Below are positions 43,456-56,289 of a stretch of 64,000 nt of DNA, in pieces. The notes beneath the pieces were generated by a model. The model saw only the letters and a list, made by a program, of their open reading frames with translations. It did no database searches and was not told where the DNA came from. Within the stretch, counting starts at the first letter, position 1. The number at the start of each line of letters is the position of its first letter. This DNA is from Undaria pinnatifida (taxonomy: Eukaryota > Sar > Phaeophyceae > Laminariales > Alariaceae), in NCBI GenBank assembly GCA_012845835.1, contig JABAKD010000021.1:8081006-8145005 (forward strand), read 5' to 3'. Both the position numbers and the translations under genes were made by a program.

Positions 43456-45889
43456 ACAGAAAATATTAGATCACCTTATAAAAGGCAAATACGAGTTTTG
43501 CAGGATTGACAAGTTCGCACCTAGAGCAGAGGGGACAAAGCATATGTATGGGGTCGTATTACAGGTGTCCAGATGAAAATGTTGCGCGGTCAAGCCGGAG
43601 AAAATTCTGCGCATGAGCGAACAGAAAGTCTCAACAAAAAAGCGTGTGGCGGGCGGGGGTGGCGGTTGCGTAGTCTCTTTTGCGGCGGTACAGTCAAACG
43701 GAAAAAGAGTGTTTGACGCGTGTCGCACGATCTTGAGTTCAACTCCTTCCTGTTTGTTTGGCTGTGGCGGCGAATGCTTGTGAGACACTTGGGCAAAATA
43801 CGGAGTGGATGAGATGGAATCGCGTGAAAGCTGGTTCTGTAGAAGATGAATGGGCCGAGAAGCCCCTTGTGAACCCGATCGGATGGCTTATCATGGCAAG
43901 TGCCAGGTATAATGCATCTGGGAATTTACGGAAGTTCTTCCCGGCTGACATGAAGCTCTTAAGCACAACTTTTTGTCGATTTTCCTGATCAGACCTCTAC
44001 GTCAAAGTTGTTTAAAAAATACACATACATCGTAAGTATCGTTTCACAAGCGGGAGAGTATTAACCGAGGAGGTGGGCGGCAGCTGGCAGCACGAGGATG
44101 ATAGGAATCGCCGTTAGAGCCCCCCTCCTCTATCCCATAGAAATCGATGTATGGTCAATGGCCAAAAGACAAACGCTAGCAAGAAGTGAGTACACGTTTC
44201 CCTCCCCGGCAACCCGTGAATTGAAGGACAGCGAACAATGCATGTGTACCTGCCGAGTTGTCGACCCTCCCTGTCAGACCGGAGGTCGGAGAGCACGCCC
44301 TCGAAGAAATCGCGACAAAATACAGTTCCTGCGAAGAGCGGTGTCGGTCAAAACGCTGAGCGCAAGGCTAAGAAAAGAGATTTATAGGTAGTCTATATCT
44401 TACGTACTTTAATTTCAACCTAACACTGCTATGCTGAGGTCGGGTACGCCTCTGCGGCAACGACGGCAGTCCACATCATTCGACATGATGGTGGCATGTT
44501 TCTTTGTACATGTTACCATGTTATTTCAGCGCATGGCTGCTTTTTATCTGCTGTTTGAGATTTGAATGGAGCGTGGTGTGCCTGCAGGCCCAAACATGCC
44601 CGAAATCTTTGACGTCCGGGATTGGACTGTACGGCAGATTTGAGAGAGATCTCCCTCCACTGGAAGACTTGCAAAAATCGATACGCCGGATGAACCTAAA
44701 AATACATGGAGGGAAAAACACGATTGCTAAAAAGGATACCTTAGAGGCCGAGTCCTGGGCGAGATATGTCAGGGTCTGAAGTGATTGACAAATTGACAGG
44801 GTCAAATTTCGGTTGAGGCAAGGAACTTCTCAAGGGAGCCTAGGGGCATCAGACAAAAATGGTACACCGTCCGTAGCATCGGTCTCCAAATCAACTTTGC
44901 CGGCGAATCGTACCTTCGAGAAGATTACGAGTTTTTTTATGGTCCCGTCTCCATCGGCCTTGGAAAATGAAGCTTGTATCGTTCGACGAGAACACAACCT
45001 TCACCAAGATGAACATGATAAGCCGATGCCTTTGTTGACATGGCACCTTGTTAGAACTGCACCCACGTTCTCGGGGAAACATTACTTGGAATTAGAGTAG
45101 GGTTATCGTTGCAGTAGAAAAAAGGTCAAGGGCGAGCACGAACGGCAAATTGTTGTCACAAGACGAGAACTCGATCGAGATGGTTTTGCCAATAAAAAAG
45201 CGAGTATTTGCACACATGCCTTATCACGTTTCCGCCAAGGGCTCGCAACAACCCACTTCCGTCTATTGGTCCCCACCCCACTACACCCCACTACCTACAA
45301 GGCAAAGAACCCTGCATGGGGTCTAACGTCTCACAGGACGTCTGCCTTAGGCACCACGATCAGCACAAACTGAGACACAGCAGTAAGTGAGCATACATCC
45401 GCAATTTTGAAGCTAATCGACAGCATCAAGCATTCCACGACAAGAAGGCGGCCACTCCATACGCATCCGAAAGGGCGCGCCAAGCACCCCTCCCCCCCCC
45501 TCTCCCCTCCCCCTCCGAGATGTAAACGGCAGGTATCGTTGAGGACGAAAAAAACTGCCAAACGAGCGCACTTTTGCCTCGGATACGCGTTGCCGTTAAC
45601 AGATTCGCTCCGCACGACGGAGGAAGACGCAAAGTAATCGGGTCGCCTTGGTGCGAGAAAAGCCGAAGCACTTTCATTCGAACAAACGCAGCCCGCTTTA
45701 TGCTTCCAGGCACATGAGTCACAAGGGCTATACTTGGCTATATTAGTCTACCGTGTTTGGCTTGAAACAATATCTTGCTTCTGCCCGTCTAACGGGTCGC
45801 CATTCCCGCCCGCCCGATTAGTCATTGCTTAGTTTATTCCTATGGTATACGCTGCACTATTGAAACAATATAAAACGCCAACATCATGT
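43456..45889. other. Intergenic stretch between TSR1 and fibrillarin, no supported gene
   Basis: Open frames of 60-105 codons occur on both strands (for example 43758-43985 and 44813-45097 on +), but none has motifs, consistent splice sites or a family I can name. Confidence 0.4.
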
Positions 45890-48800
45890 TTAGGTGTCCT
45901 TGGACTTCTTCTTAGGCGGGCGGTAGAGCGCTATGACTACCGCGTGGTCACGCTCGTAGGGCTCGAGAGTAACCTGCTCCTTGGGCTTGAAGTTTTCCGT
46001 CTTCAGCTTGGAAACCTAACGTCGAATAGACGACGAACAGGGAACGGTCACGTGAGCGAGAAGTCCATTGCATCGAACCATTTCATTGTCAGGCGTCCAA
46101 TCGCACTGGCCCACACTCACCAACAAGCGTACGATGCATCGACCCGCTTATTTGTCGACGTCCAATCGCGTTGGCGTACAGACGTCAGAGACCTGTTTAG
46201 TCGATATACTGTCGATCGCTCAACCTGGTATCTGTATGCATAACCTCCATGAAAAACATGCCACGAACACCTTCAATCATATCGCAGATGACGTTCCCGT
46301 CTGAAGAGTAAAAGCTAGTATTTCGCATGCCATTCTACAGCAGCAGCATTGTGAACCAGGTCAAAAACTATAAAACTCCCTGGTAAATTTGAACCAATCG
46401 CTGTGCATAAACATCTGTGATACGCTACTGTTATTCCCACCTCCTGTGCGAAGACCGCCTCTGGCGAGGCCGTGGAATCGACGCATGATGCTTTGATCGA
46501 GATGACGCAGTGTCCTCCGTTCTTCAGGAAGTAGTGCGAGTTCAGCGCTACGATACGCGCCTGATCCGGTTGCGCGACATCAGCGAAAACGGCGTCCACC
46601 ATGCCGACGAGCATGCGGTACTTTAGCGGGTGTCGTGCGTCTTCGATGATGGGGATGACGTTCGTGCGGGACTTGGCCATGTTGATCAGGTCTCGGCCGG
46701 GGCGGTGAGCAAACTCTACCGCGTACACGCACCCCGAAGGCCCTACGATGTCCGCCACGTGGGAGACAGTGGTACCGGCAGCTGCGCCTAGGTACAGCAC
46801 CTGGGAGAAAGCAGACAGCAACATAAAAGCAAAGCGATCAGCCATGTTTTCCTTGAACCACTCGATAAACAAAAAAACGCACCACAAATTCCAAGCGGTG
46901 TGTCCCAAGAACGTGCGTGCAGTATACTAAAGGGGAAAGGTGAGACATAAGCCGTTACGAACCTTTTCTAATACCCCCACCGAAGAGAGATGAAAAACGG
47001 AATTATTCCTAAGTCGCTCTGGGCGTGGTTAACAACTAGCACTTGACCCTCTTACCACACGATTGCAAAAACACAAAAGAAATCCACGTTGTTTGTCCTG
47101 TACGTACCTTGGCGCCTGGAACGATGTGGATGCCGTCGACTCCTCCCAGGATAGCAGCCGCCAGCTTCGACCGGAAGGGATTCCACACGCGGTATTCGAT
47201 CTTCGATGTTGTGCCGTCCTCGCTGGGGGGGGCTTCCACCGAGATAAGCTTCTCGCCGTACACAGCCTAACCCAAGGAAGTACACAAAACAGAAAAGAGG
47301 AAAACAATAACGACAATTGTAAAGTATGCACAGCGAAATATCCTTCGGGCTATCCTCGCACTCACATAGCACAGATTGCCCCAAAGCAAAGAGTGAAGTA
47401 CACAGAAAACAGAAAACACGGATGCTATAATATAAAAACACAGCACAGACAAATATTGAGCGTGTGCCGCCCAAACGAAAGTACGCGGAAACAAACAAGG
47501 ACGACACTTGTAAATACACACAGCATATGAAAGCACACAGAAAACATGGATGCCCACTGCGAGTACAACACGTATCACAGTAAAATAATTGTCGGCTAAA
47601 AGCACGCAGAAAACAGATAAACAAGGATGAAAACAACAAGAACGCTATAAGTACGCAGATACACAACAAAAATACAAGGACGCCAAGTGTAAAAATTCTG
47701 TCCGCTATCCTCACACCCAGGCAGCAAAGTTTGTATGGTCTAACGGAGTACGCTTGAATTGACAACAGATCGCCAAAAATGCATACTACGAATAAAGAGC
47801 ATTGTCTGGAACAGGCGGGCAGAGTGGTTCTCATTTCTTAAATTTGCAAACTTTGCGCACAACCTTGAGACGATACGCAGCGAGTGGGGCCATCTCTTAC
47901 GATCGTTGCATGACAAGCTTAGTCTAACCCATTACCCTTGGTCTGTTTGGAGTATATCATCATATATCATCAACCCGCATAACCTACGCAATCGGCCCGG
48001 AAACCAACCACCGAGGGATCAACCAGGACAGAGTCCCCTGGAGCTCGAATGGGGGTGTGGTAAATTGTGTGTTTAGGAATCGCGTATCTCTTTTCGGATC
48101 GATATACTGCAATTTCGGACGGGGTAGGTCAACTGCCGACACTCATACCAAAACAGAGCACATGAATTTGAAATAAGTTATCACTGATACGCCAAAAAAA
48201 GTTCTGGCTGTTACCGACCCTTGATTGCTGCGGCTAATCCTCGATTATCAGTAGCTGACGAATTCGAGGTCTAACGAGAGGTCCAATGGGTTTGGTCGAA
48301 TGTCGAATGAGAAGCAAGGTCTATACCGGGGTACAGCTGGCGAAGAAGGGGTTGCATTCGGACTGGATTAGGCCATGAGCACTCGTACAAGGTACTACGT
48401 AAGGTACTACTGTTGTGCAGTTAGTTCACCAGTACAAGATCATATCTCAGACAATTTGAGCCGGCAAATGTGGGAAGCTACGCTAGCACGAAGCTCGCGT
48501 ACTCTTTTTGCCCTTAAAATGAAGCGAGTGTCATGGTCGAGCGCGTTCGTTAGACACGCATCGTTAACAGGGTTCAGTCTGCATTTGCACTGCTCGTCGA
48601 TTTTAATCGAAATTTGTCAAAATCGCGCACCCGCTCTTTCGGGGACGGGATAAGACTCAGGCAAAAAGCGCTTTGTGGAACACTCCGTATTAACACCAGC
48701 CGAAGTTCGAAACCCACCGCAACAGGGAAACTGAGTAGTCACGACTACGTAAGTGATATTAAAATCACGACTAACGCGACATTTAACATCCATCTCCGGG

Positions 48801-51800
48801 CATGAGGCCTTAATGTTTGGGTTGGGGTTAGGGTAAGGTGCCGGTCTCCAGGGCTGTGAGAGCTGAAGCGCGACGGGTCTTGACAGGTCTGTGGCGTGAT
48901 AAACACCCAGGCTTTAGGGTTTTTACACCACAAAGCCCTGCTGCAGGGCTCCGCCGTCGTTGCACGCTGGTCACTAGGAGCTGGCTAGTGTGACCGGTCG
49001 CCTGGCTTCAAATCTAGGTATGGAGATTGTTATGTTCATGTACACCAACTGCTTCACAGCGTGGGTAACCACAATTCACCGCGAGTTGACGAGGGAAGAA
49101 AGTGCTGAAATATTGTCGCGATAAAAACGAAGGCGCTTACCGTAGTGCGGAGGGTACAAAAAGAGCGAGGGTACAAAAAGAGCCTGGTCAGTGACCGGGT
49201 CTGAGTTCTTCTAGGGAGAGAGAAGGAGAAAGAAAACGTGCGAAATGACAGACAAAATGAGCAAAAAAAAAAAAAAAAAAAGGCACTGGGGAGGATGGAT
49301 GCGGCAGGAATGTGGGGAACGCAAGGCCTGAAACCCCGGGATGGCTCCAAAATGCTAACCGAGTCGTGGTTTAATCCTCGTAGTCAAAACTATCTGCTCC
49401 CGCGCAACTTATGGCAGGGATGACATGATGACAGTCTACCGTTAGTTTACCGTATAGTTGGACGAAAAATATCGACCGGTTCTTTACTTTTGTCGCACGT
49501 GAAGTGTCCTTTGTGTATTTATGGTATCGCAGTGTGCCAGGCATAGAATAGGTGGAGGTACTGCAGCTGTTTTGTCATCCTGTAATCCCGCCTTGTCTTT
49601 AGTTTGCTTTGTTTTCCTACGCATCCGTGGATTGGAATCCTTGCGTCTTTTCGTGGCCACGGACGAGATTGTACCAATGACGCAATGTGCGATCAACTTC
49701 AACATCAACAGCAACAACTGCGAAAGGATGCTGTAGCTATGCATGAACCGAATTATTTCAAGCCTTTGGCCACAAAAGTCTTTTCATATCAAAGCTGGGG
49801 GGCGGAAAGTATGTCTGTAGGAGGTTTACATCATGGATTGAGGTATATAATATCACACGTACTTAGAAGACCAAGACCGATTTCGACCAACCTTGCGTCT
49901 ACAGAAGCAGACAAGCTTGCGCTACATCGTGGAGGTTGTTTAGTCGCAAGCCCTCTTGAATTGGCCGCGATGGCTGTGCTGCAGTGTGTTCAAATTACAG
50001 TTCAAAACTACTGCATCGTGATTTGTGTTGGGTCTCCCAGAAGGCGGTGGATTTTTTCAATCCTTGGTCATGTTTCTTACGTGACACCTGGCATATACAC
50101 ACTGCCGTAATGGCTTTATGAACGAGCACGGCCTACTCCCAAGTATGGAACAGAACAGGCTTGGCTCATTTCCACTCCATGTGCAACACTGATAAATATT
50201 TTGCTTTTGTACTAAATATATATTGCAATGTACTTAACACTGGTATGTTTCGTATGAATATTGACATACCGTAAATTTTTTAACCGTTATTTTCTTGCCT
50301 TCTTTTATATTTCTCTCCTTTTTATTTTCGTGCTTCCTTCTTATTATTAATAGTTTTTTATATTCCTCATCGGATATGTACACATTGGTTTGGTTTCCTG
50401 GGTGGCATGCGGGTGTACCAGGTGATCGGTTTCAGCTGCGGGCCTTGAAACGTATGTACCAGTATGGGCCCGTTACGTGCATACGCTGACTTCCGACTTC
50501 AATTCAACATTTTTGACGAATGTAGTTGCTTCAGCTATCATACATATTATGGGTATATATACCACTTTTAGTTTGTTTTAGTTCTTCACTGGGGTATGAT
50601 TTCACTCTAAAGTGACTGGAGCCTGTCCTGTGACCAAGGACTTGATTATGCGAGTTAATGTGAGAACATCTCGAAAGAGTAATTGAAACCATGATAACAG
50701 GGGGGCTTCGCGGCGGCGGGCTGGCGCCCGCCTGTGGCTCCGCGCATATGCCCGTTAGACAGGTAGTACACGGAGCGGAGAGGGACCGCGTAGAAGCGAC
50801 AAATTACTGCCCAGGGGTACGGTGTGGTATTATATTATTAAATCAGTTCATAGTTTCTATTTTCTCTTCTCTTTTCTCATCTTTTTTTTTCCTCCTTTTC
50901 TATGGTCTGGCTTGTTTTGTTGTGTTCTCGTACCCGGTACGCTAGCATTTCATTTGCTTTACCTTGATGAATTGCGACTGTTTCATTTACTGTTTCACAG
51001 TCTGACTACAGAATCTGTATATCTAGGACGAAGAATCAGCACGGACTCTGGGTGTACTCATGTCGTTGGGTAGAAATAACGAACTTAATGTGAAGACAAC
51101 ACACATAGTATTGCAAGGATGAGGTGGAGCGAGTGTGGAGGGGGGTTGTATATATTGAAGGGAGAAAGCAATGGAACGGTCGGGAGGACGAGAAATCCAT
51201 CATGTATCGTACATATGCCCGGTACATACGAGTGCCGGCGAGTAGTATGGCAGGACTACAACAGCAGCAGCAGTAATCGCCAAACCACCTCAAACGTACT
51301 GGTTCTGTATCATCATTGTTAGCAGTCCAACCAGATGTACCTCGACTTTTCTCCTTCTCCCCTGAATGCGAGTACTCCCATGTATGTATTGGTCACGAGA
51401 CTCATGAATCACGCAGCTTGCAACGCTGAATATAAACTGCTCAACTGTTGGAACTCAGTATCGATCGCTCAACTGGTCGAACCCACAGCTGACGCGTATT
51501 TGAAATATTTTTGCAAAAAATGAGTACAGCACACCCCGTCAGCCGGCAGCCCGGGCACGGTGCAAGCACGCCCGAGGCCTCCTCCGACACAGTCGTGGTC
51601 AGGGAGCAAGATGAGAGAGTTTCGGACCGAGGGGTGATCCTCATCGGAAGGTAGCACGGCAAAAGTCTTCTCCGAGCAGCATATACATTTTTTTACATGC
51701 ATTTATATCTGTAAACGCGCGGCCGGTGGGTGTATCACGTGGCTTGCAAAGATGAGTATTGACCCTTGAATTGACTGAACTGACAGTTGACCTCTTGAAA

Positions 51801-54279
51801 AAATAACTTGAAAAATATCACGATAGTAAACCGGTACTGCCGTGACCGCATCGGAACCCATCGGGATATCGTCAGTTTCCCGTGTACCAGGAATGATGAA
51901 TACTTTACCAAGGTAATATTTACCATACCGGTCCATCCAGTTTGAGTTGGTGTTATGTGTAGTTGGGTGGTACAGAATCACCTTCAAGCTTGAAGCAACC
52001 GTTCAACCAATGATCCAACCAATGACCAAAAACAGAGCAGACACGTAGTACCCAACAAGCTCCCCCATCGGATGTGGTTGGCTTGAAATCCGGAGGTGTT
52101 GCAAATTGAAAATGGGGAAAGCGCTTCAACACCAAAGTAAAGAATACCAGGGGCGTCGATCCGATTGTGCCCTCCTGGTTCCGCGATCCCGAAAATGAAA
52201 AAATATTGGAAAAATGTAGCAGTAGCGCATAGCGCAGGAAACGCGGCAAGTAAAACCGACCAGGCCAAACGAGTTTATAGCTTAGTCAAATACGAGGTAT
52301 GAGGCCATTTCTTACACAGTCGGATTTGTCATTCGAAAATGGTCATTTTCGACTGAAGCCCAAATCGGGCTTTATACACAGTCGAAAAAGTCAAGTTTTT
52401 CGACTGGATCTGCCAGACGAAAAGCTCAGTCCAAAAGTTTCGCATGTGTTTCTTTAACGCATCGCATCGCTCATCCCACCTCCAAACACACCCATGCCAG
52501 GTACCACACAGCAGTATCATGCAAGACGCTGACGGTGGCTTGGCTATCACTGCTGTTGCTTTTCGCCGCAAGTCAGCGTGGCGCATTCCTAGCTCCGCTC
52601 GCCAGCAGCGTGTAAACAGCAGAGCGCGGTATCGATCCCATTTTGGCAACAACGGCCATGCCTGCTGAAGTTTGGCGGCTTCCGGCTAAGTGCAACTCCA
52701 CGAACGTAGCTTGTGCGGTCCAAAGCCACCAACTCGCTGGGACGAGGGCTCGTCGAGCGCGAGCACGCGATGCTCGCGGAGAACGCGCAAAGCAGAGATA
52801 CCAACCGATTTTCGACTGCCATACCTGGTACAGCAGTACTCCCTCACACCGACCGCCTCTATTAATAGGAAGAGCACAAAAACTATAAAATCGACTCGAC
52901 TGACGATAAGAACACTGACTTCCGATTTCGCTTTTATACGAGTGTTTCTGGTGGAGGCATGACTGTGATATATGCGTGTACCACCTTAGGTTGTTTGTGT
53001 TTTTTCCCTGGGGTATTCCTCAGCTCCAGAGTGAATGGAGCCTGTCCTGTGACCACGGACTTGACTAGGCGAGTTAATGCGAGAACAACAATGACAACAA
53101 CAAGGACCAGAAGAATCCAGTCCAAAAGGGCCGTTTTCGACTGGCGGAATCCGACTCAACAAGAAATGGCCTGAGTGTACGTACGCACATATACAAAATA
53201 ATTCGGTGCCAACATGCCAACTAGCCAACCCAATCCCGGTCACTCACCTTGCCGGGGGCACTGTTGAGTGTGCACAAGGCGTCCTCCTTTCCTCTCGCGA
53301 TGAACACGCCCTCGTGCCTGTGGGGTTCCACCACAACCTTGGCCCCTCCCTTCATCCCACCTCCCCGCCCCCCCCCGCCCCGACCACCACCCCGGCCGCC
53401 ACCCCGGCCACCACCTCGCCCTCTTCCGCCATCCCTGCCCCCTCCACGCCCACCGCCTCGCCCACCGCGACCGCCATCCCGGCCACCGCCGAAAGAGCCT
53501 TCAAAATGGAACAAGCGAGAACGATTGAAGCAAAAACAACGATATTAGGGTCAGATATTGTGATTGCCTTGAATTGAACGCATGTCGCTGTTGCTGCTGG
53601 CTGTATCCTTCGTAAGTGAATGCATGCAAGTTTTGGGCAAAACTACTTGGAAATAGTGTAATATTTTTTTTGTTGTGAACGACATAACGGAAAAGTGGGG
53701 TCACTGGTGTGGGTGGATGCATGTTTTGACGAAATTGCGGCAGGGTATATATAACAAGACAGTACATCCCGGATGTGGAAGTGCAAAGCTGTGAGTGAGC
53801 AGCAGGCTCGGTTGTTTTCGCTTTGTGCCTCTGGCATGTTACTTGTAGAAGAGCTGGCATCGTTCATCCTCTGTCTACATGACGAAAGGCTGATATTGGT
53901 GGAGCGCTTGACGTATTATAGTGCTAATCTATTGGTTGGTTTGCTGGACAGGGTGAGCCCAAAAAACAATCAAAGGCCTCACCACAGCATGGGGTGAAAG
54001 ACAACAACCAAACAACCACCAGCCCTTTGACAAGCATGATTTGCAACCCCGACATACGATTTCGATCAGATTGCCAGAGCTGGGGCGCCTTCACTGAGCG
54101 CCGGACGGCACCCTCCAACAAAAGCAATCTTTACCCTTGCAGAGGAATGATAGCCACGTGATGGAGAAGATTTAAGCGGTTCTTTTCACAGCAGCTGAAG
54201 GCTCTCACCTCTCCCACCGCGGCCTCCTCTCGGTGTTCCACGGCCACCGCCTCTACCCCCTCCTCGGAACCCGGACATG
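45890..54279 (-). CDS. FBL: Fibrillarin (rRNA 2'-O-methyltransferase)
   Basis: Five exons on the minus strand: 54279-54210, 53498-53248, 47266-47108, 46800-46441 and 46015-45890. All are GT-AG with matching phases, 321 aa. Exon 1 starts [14 protein letters not shown] and, with exon 2, forms the N-terminal Gly/Arg-rich domain (residues 3 to about 77). Exon 3 has YGEKLISVE and [19 protein letters not shown]. Exon 4 has the AdoMet site [20 protein letters not shown], then [38 protein letters not shown] and [15 protein letters not shown]. Exon 5 has [20 protein letters not shown] and a basic end. Fibrillarin is the methyltransferase of box C/D snoRNPs in the nucleolus. Intron 2 is about 6 kb. The first and last exons lie in places where longer frames on other strands mask them. 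Confidence 0.95.
47267..53247. other. Fibrillarin intron 2 content
   Basis: No nested gene was recognised. It holds a TTAGGG-like patch (48820-48840), a 19-20-base A run near 49262, a loose GC hairpin (50693-50745), an element end (51715-51800: GCTTGCAAAGATGAGT ... ACTGACAGTTGAC), a near-palindrome CAGTCGAAAAAG/CTTTTTCGACTG at about 52378-52406, and a duplicated block described separately. Confidence 0.45.
50555..53090. repeat. Pair of diverged direct repeats in fibrillarin intron 2
   Basis: About 50555-50680 and about 52970-53090 share CTGGGGTAT, AGTGAMTGGAGCCTGTCCTG, TGACCAMGGACTTGA and GCGAGTTAATG in the same order. They are two copies of an unnamed dispersed repeat 2.4 kb apart; the intervening DNA is not part of it. 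Confidence 0.55.
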
Positions 54280-54811
54280 GTGTATATGCAGCGTTGTTAG
54301 CAATCAGGGTGACCTCCCGTTTAGCCGTAGCCAGTGATGTGAACGCTGGATTTTGCTCTTGTCTTCCCCTAATTCATAACGCCATATTTCTATTATAAAA
54401 ACGTTGTGAACTCCTACCCCCTACCCCCTTTTATATAAGGCTCCTAATTCTCTTTTGAAAACCTACAAAACCTTTTCCCAAAGTGCCATATTGCCCATGT
54501 TGGTACTTTGAGCCTTTAGCCTGAAGCCAACCATGGCCAACAGTATCCCTTCCTTTAGCGGGATGAACCAGGAGATATCTCGGACGCTGGATGCGCGCGT
54601 ATGAAGCTGTTCGTAAACCCATGATTGAGACATACGTTGAGGTGAATATGTTGTCTGTTGGTGGGAGCTAGAAGCTGAACCAACAAGCCTTCAGCTTCGA
54701 GCATCCATAGTCTAATCAGTCCACTTCCTAAACGTCACCGTTGCATCGCCAAGAGGTCAGCAGGTCAGCAGTGTTTTTGGTAGAAGCTCTACCCAGCTCA
54801 CGCTAAGGAAA
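54280..54811. promoter_or_regulatory. Shared 5' region between fibrillarin and the deiminase gene
   Basis: The two start codons face away from each other across 532 bp. Both 5' UTRs and promoters must lie here or in undetected upstream exons. No TATA box at a convincing distance was identified, so the regulatory role rests on geometry only. Confidence 0.4.
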
Positions 54812-55005
54812 ATGGAAGGTTCATACTCCGAAAGCGAGACGTCTCGCTCTGCAGGGTTTTGCAGCGAAGACAATGATCAGCACAGCACCAACGGAACAAC
54901 GGCCCCCAGTCACTGCGCGTTTGAGTTAGGAGAAGCGTTGTCCCTGGGCAGCAAGCCTCTCCTGGATGGCTATCATATGCCTGCTGAGTGGGAGGAACAC
55001 GACAG
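54812..55005 (+). CDS. Probable agmatine deiminase, first exon (gene continues beyond the window)
   Basis: 64 codons and two bases from the ATG, ending at a GTGATA donor (phase 2). The last part reads LLDGYHMPAEWEEHDR. This matches the N-terminal signature GYxMPAEWxxH of agmatine deiminases (porphyromonas-type peptidylarginine deiminase family), which hydrolyse agmatine to N-carbamoylputrescine for polyamine synthesis. The next expected motif (a Trp-rich W-x-x-WP block) was not found downstream in this window, so intron 1 would be over 9 kb or the fragment is isolated. The acidic/Ser-rich first 45 residues are not informative. Confidence 0.55.
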
Positions 55006-55123
55006 GTGATATGCGGAATTTGGATGTATGTATGGTACGCCCGTACGCCCCCAAAGTTTAGGGTCAAGCCCATATCGTAACGCCTTTTTTTCGCTATGTT
55101 ATCGATTTTATGCTCCTTTTGTG

Positions 55124-56235
55124 ATAATCTCGCAGACATAGGCGGAATCTAAACCTCGCCCACGGGGACGTATAAGAACCATCCCCGGATTTCCACCGTC
55201 GTATTACGGTTCGCTGTGTTTGAAAACTTGGTGCTGGCTGCTGGCTGCTGCTGCTGGCTGCTGCTGTGCCGGTAGCTTAAAACTAGCACCAAACTACCGT
55301 TTAGTTTATATCATATGCTTGCTCATCTAAAGTTTCCAGATCTCACGGTTGATTGACAGCCAGCCGTGGTTCCCTCAATGACGGAAGTTGTGGGCTGAAG
55401 TTGTACTGTAAATGGGTGCCGAAAGCTAGCTGTAAGGCAGCTATTTGGCACGTGTTCCTCTTTTCCTCCACACGTACATTATGCACTGCTGTTGTCTACT
55501 GCTGTTGTGGGTAGGTTGTGTAATATTCAAGTCATAGACTACACTGCTGTGGGTGCGCTTGCATATTGTCCTGTTATAGTTCCTGGATACAACAGGCACG
55601 TCAGACTGACACTATTCTTGGGCACCTACGGAGAGCAAGCGTGGGATATTCTTCCCTCTGCGGGTGTGTGATGTGTGTAGGCTGCACTACTGCTTGCTGT
55701 GTACTTACTGTACATGTACACATGTATGTATGCATATGTACTGCGTGCTGAATGCATGCAGCGGTCGCGGTGTCCACAGCACGTGCAAATCGTCCTCGAT
55801 TTCGACGATTTCTCACTCGTAGGGGCTGAAGTCCGGCCTTCAGTGTGTGGGGTATGTAGTCTAGGTGTGATATTGCTGCATGTAGTGGTGGTCGTGGGGC
55901 TGTAAGAGCAACGCCAGCACCTACGTGTGTGGGGCTGCACTACGTACTGCTGCTGTGGCGGCCTAGACAACACCTGCAAATCGTCATCGATTTTGCCAAT
56001 TTCTAGCTTTCAGGGGCTGAAAGTCGAGCCTTGAGTGTACAGGGGTGTCCAGGTGTCATATTGCTGCCTATCTCGGTGGCCATGGTGCTGTAGGGGCGGT
56101 GCCAGCACCCTCGTTGATGCCCGCGAATTCGCACACTGCAAACCGTAATATGACGGTGGAAACCCGGGGATGGTTCTTATATGTCCCCTTGAGCGAGGTT
56201 TAGATTCCGCCTATGTCTGCGAGATTATCACTCCC
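55124..56235. mobile_element. Element of 1.1 kb with about 95-bp terminal inverted repeats
   Basis: The left end (55124-55216) and right end (about 56137-56231) are inverted copies: GTGATAATCTCGCAGACATA, GGCGGAATCTAAACCTCGC, ATAAGAACCATCCCCGG, TTTCCACCGTC. The interior has a CTG-rich patch (55229-55268) and two diverged direct repeats (about 55785-55925 and 55975-56115: CAAATCGTCNTCGATTT ... GCCAGCACC). There is no transposase frame. It sits in intron 1 of the deiminase gene. Confidence 0.8.
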
Positions 56236-56289
56236 CCTTTTTTTCGAAAAGCAAATGCCGTCGATAGTATCTGTAACACCATATTATAC

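Noticed and set aside
45842-46243. 133-codon plus-strand ORF
   Set aside because: It overlaps the last fibrillarin exon on the opposite strand; the antisense frame has no family resemblance.
47052-47834. 260-codon minus-strand ORF
   Set aside because: It crosses fibrillarin exon 3 in the wrong frame; the rest is low-complexity Cys/Leu/Phe-rich sequence of intron 2.
49604-50110. 168-codon plus-strand ORF in fibrillarin intron 2
   Set aside because: No motif, no splice context and no recognisable family; kept only as unexplained open frame.
53206-53577. Pro/Thr/Ala-rich plus-strand ORFs
   Set aside because: Antisense of the fibrillarin Gly/Arg-rich exon.
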